A DNA stretch of 22,608 nt. Source: a bacterium. GTDB taxonomy: Bacteria > RBG-13-66-14. Positions within the stretch are counted from its first letter, which is position 1. Each line of letters begins with the position of its first letter. The position numbers and the translations under genes were made by a program. A model generated the notes under the pieces. That model searched no databases and was not told where the DNA came from. It saw nothing but the letters and a program-made list of their open reading frames with translations. Shown in pieces: positions 22,251-22,608 of this stretch. The stretch lies in the NCBI GenBank assembly GCA_035528375.1, contig DATKYS010000021.1:1-22608 (forward strand). Reading direction: 5' to 3'.

Positions 22251-22362
22251 TCTTCCGAGGCCTCGAAGGGGGGATTATTCCGCGGACGCCGTAGCGATAA
22301 GTGAACTATTGGCCGGGCGTTGTACAGTAAGTAACGGTGGTAGGGAAGGTGTGGAGGTAAAA

Positions 22363-22473
22363 ATGAACGAAGATCCGAAAGTTACTATTAAAACTGTGGT
22401 CAAGGGACCAAACGGGGGGAAGATTACGGTTGGAACTGTGAAAAGTGGTTCACCCGACCCACCGAAGAGGTGA
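22363..22473 (+). CDS. Small 36-aa protein of unknown function
   Basis: ATG at 22363 is preceded by GGAGGT with ideal spacing (GGAGGTAAAA then ATG). The 36-residue product is basic and hydrophilic: it begins M-N-E-D-P-K-V-T-I-K-T-V-V-K-G-P, has a central N-G-G-K-I-T-V-G-T-V and ends P-D-P-P-K-R. The alternating pattern suggests two short beta strands joined by a Gly turn. It has no signal peptide or membrane segment and no family I recognise. Codon use is far more AT-rich than in neighbouring genes. A strong terminator follows 16 bases after the stop. It may share the selD transcript or be separate; a TACAGT (22323-22328) could be its -10 but no good -35 accompanies it. Confidence 0.6.
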   Translation: MNEDPKVTIKTVVKGPNGGKITVGTVKSGSPDPPKR

Positions 22474-22488
22474 GCTTTCGCGTTTATC

Positions 22489-22518
22489 AAAAGGCGGCCG
22501 CGGGGCCGTCCTTTTTTT
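22489..22518. terminator. Bidirectional intrinsic terminator
   Basis: AAAAGG-CGGCC, loop GCGG, GGCCG-(T bulge)-CC then seven Ts on the plus strand; the flanking A-run gives a T-run on the minus strand. It sits between the small ORF and the convergent gene at the right edge. Confidence 0.8.
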
Positions 22519-22536
22519 GCTGAGAGTGGGCGGCGC

Positions 22537-22608
22537 CTAGTCGAAAATCTTCGAGAAGTAGAGCAGGAACAGAAGCGCGTCCTCGCCGGCCATCCCCTCC
22601 ATCTCGTC
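22537..22608 (-). CDS. C-terminal end of an unidentified minus-strand gene (partial)
   Basis: Reading the minus strand from the window edge, 23 codons are open before TAG at 22539-22537: D-E-M-E-G-M-A-G-E-D-A-L-L-F-L-L-Y-F-S-K-I-F-D. A convergent terminator 18 bases beyond the stop supports a real gene end. The helix looks amphipathic with an aromatic C-terminus. The fragment is too short to name. Confidence 0.5.
   Translation of the reverse strand, partial: DEMEGMAGEDALLFLLYFSKIFD

Noticed and set aside
22252-22269. Inverted repeat CTTCCGAGGCCTCGAAG after selD as a terminator
   Set aside because: It forms a short stem but is not followed by a T-run, so termination there is not supported.
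22275-22490. 71-codon minus-strand open frame
   Set aside because: It is antisense to the 36-codon ORF, which has the strong ribosome binding site, and it runs through the terminator region.

Overview
This is a GC-rich bacterial chromosome segment carrying ordinary housekeeping and envelope genes separated by unusually repeat-dense intergenic DNA. Four predicted lipoproteins and one large exported protein suggest a diderm. The PQQ-propeller lipoproteins, a YqhQ/DUF1385 protein, a selenocysteine-containing SelD and the very many GTAGGGGCG-type hairpin repeats recall uncultured candidate phyla such as Coatesbacteria. That placement is recollection and inference; there is no rRNA or tRNA gene here to anchor it.

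Layout. 1-586 is gene-free and repeat-rich. Two minus-strand exported proteins follow: a six-repeat lipoprotein (587-1546) and a multidomain secreted beta-protein (1901-3406). After a repeat block come plus-strand genes for a serine palmitoyltransferase-like alpha-oxoamine synthase (4108-5295), a DUF1385/YqhQ membrane protein (5847-6860) and a Xer-type tyrosine recombinase with an internal degenerate duplication (7309-8523). Next are minus-strand genes: a family 2 glycosyltransferase (8946-9620) and a two-gene unit of a zinc-ribbon/membrane/propeller-like protein (11535-13031) followed by a 433-aa CBS-tailed protein (10171-11472). Divergent from that unit are nfo (endonuclease IV, 13189-14034) and a GAF-PAS-HisKA-REC signalling protein with no ATPase domain (14109-15848).

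The right third holds a LamG-like lipoprotein (minus, 16112-16813) divergent from a primary-type sigma factor gene (17144-17977). That sigma gene has a consensus sigma-54 promoter in front of it. Two PQQ-repeat lipoproteins follow head to head; the plus-strand one is interrupted by an in-frame TAG. Then come selD (21192-22250) with an in-frame TGA at the catalytic position, a 36-codon ORF with a strong ribosome binding site, and the C-terminal end of a minus-strand gene at the right edge.

Nearly every intergenic gap carries short GC-rich inverted repeats. They share flanks (GATGACGTAGGGGCG or AACCTCGTAGGGGCC) but have swapped, self-complementary stems. Several end in T-runs exactly downstream of genes and should act as intrinsic terminators. 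No prophage, insertion sequence, CRISPR array, tRNA or rRNA was found, and no defence island is apparent. The most noteworthy items are the Xer duplication, the Sec-SelD, the modular hairpin family, the sigma-54 promoter on a sigma-70-family gene, and the amber-split PQQ lipoprotein.
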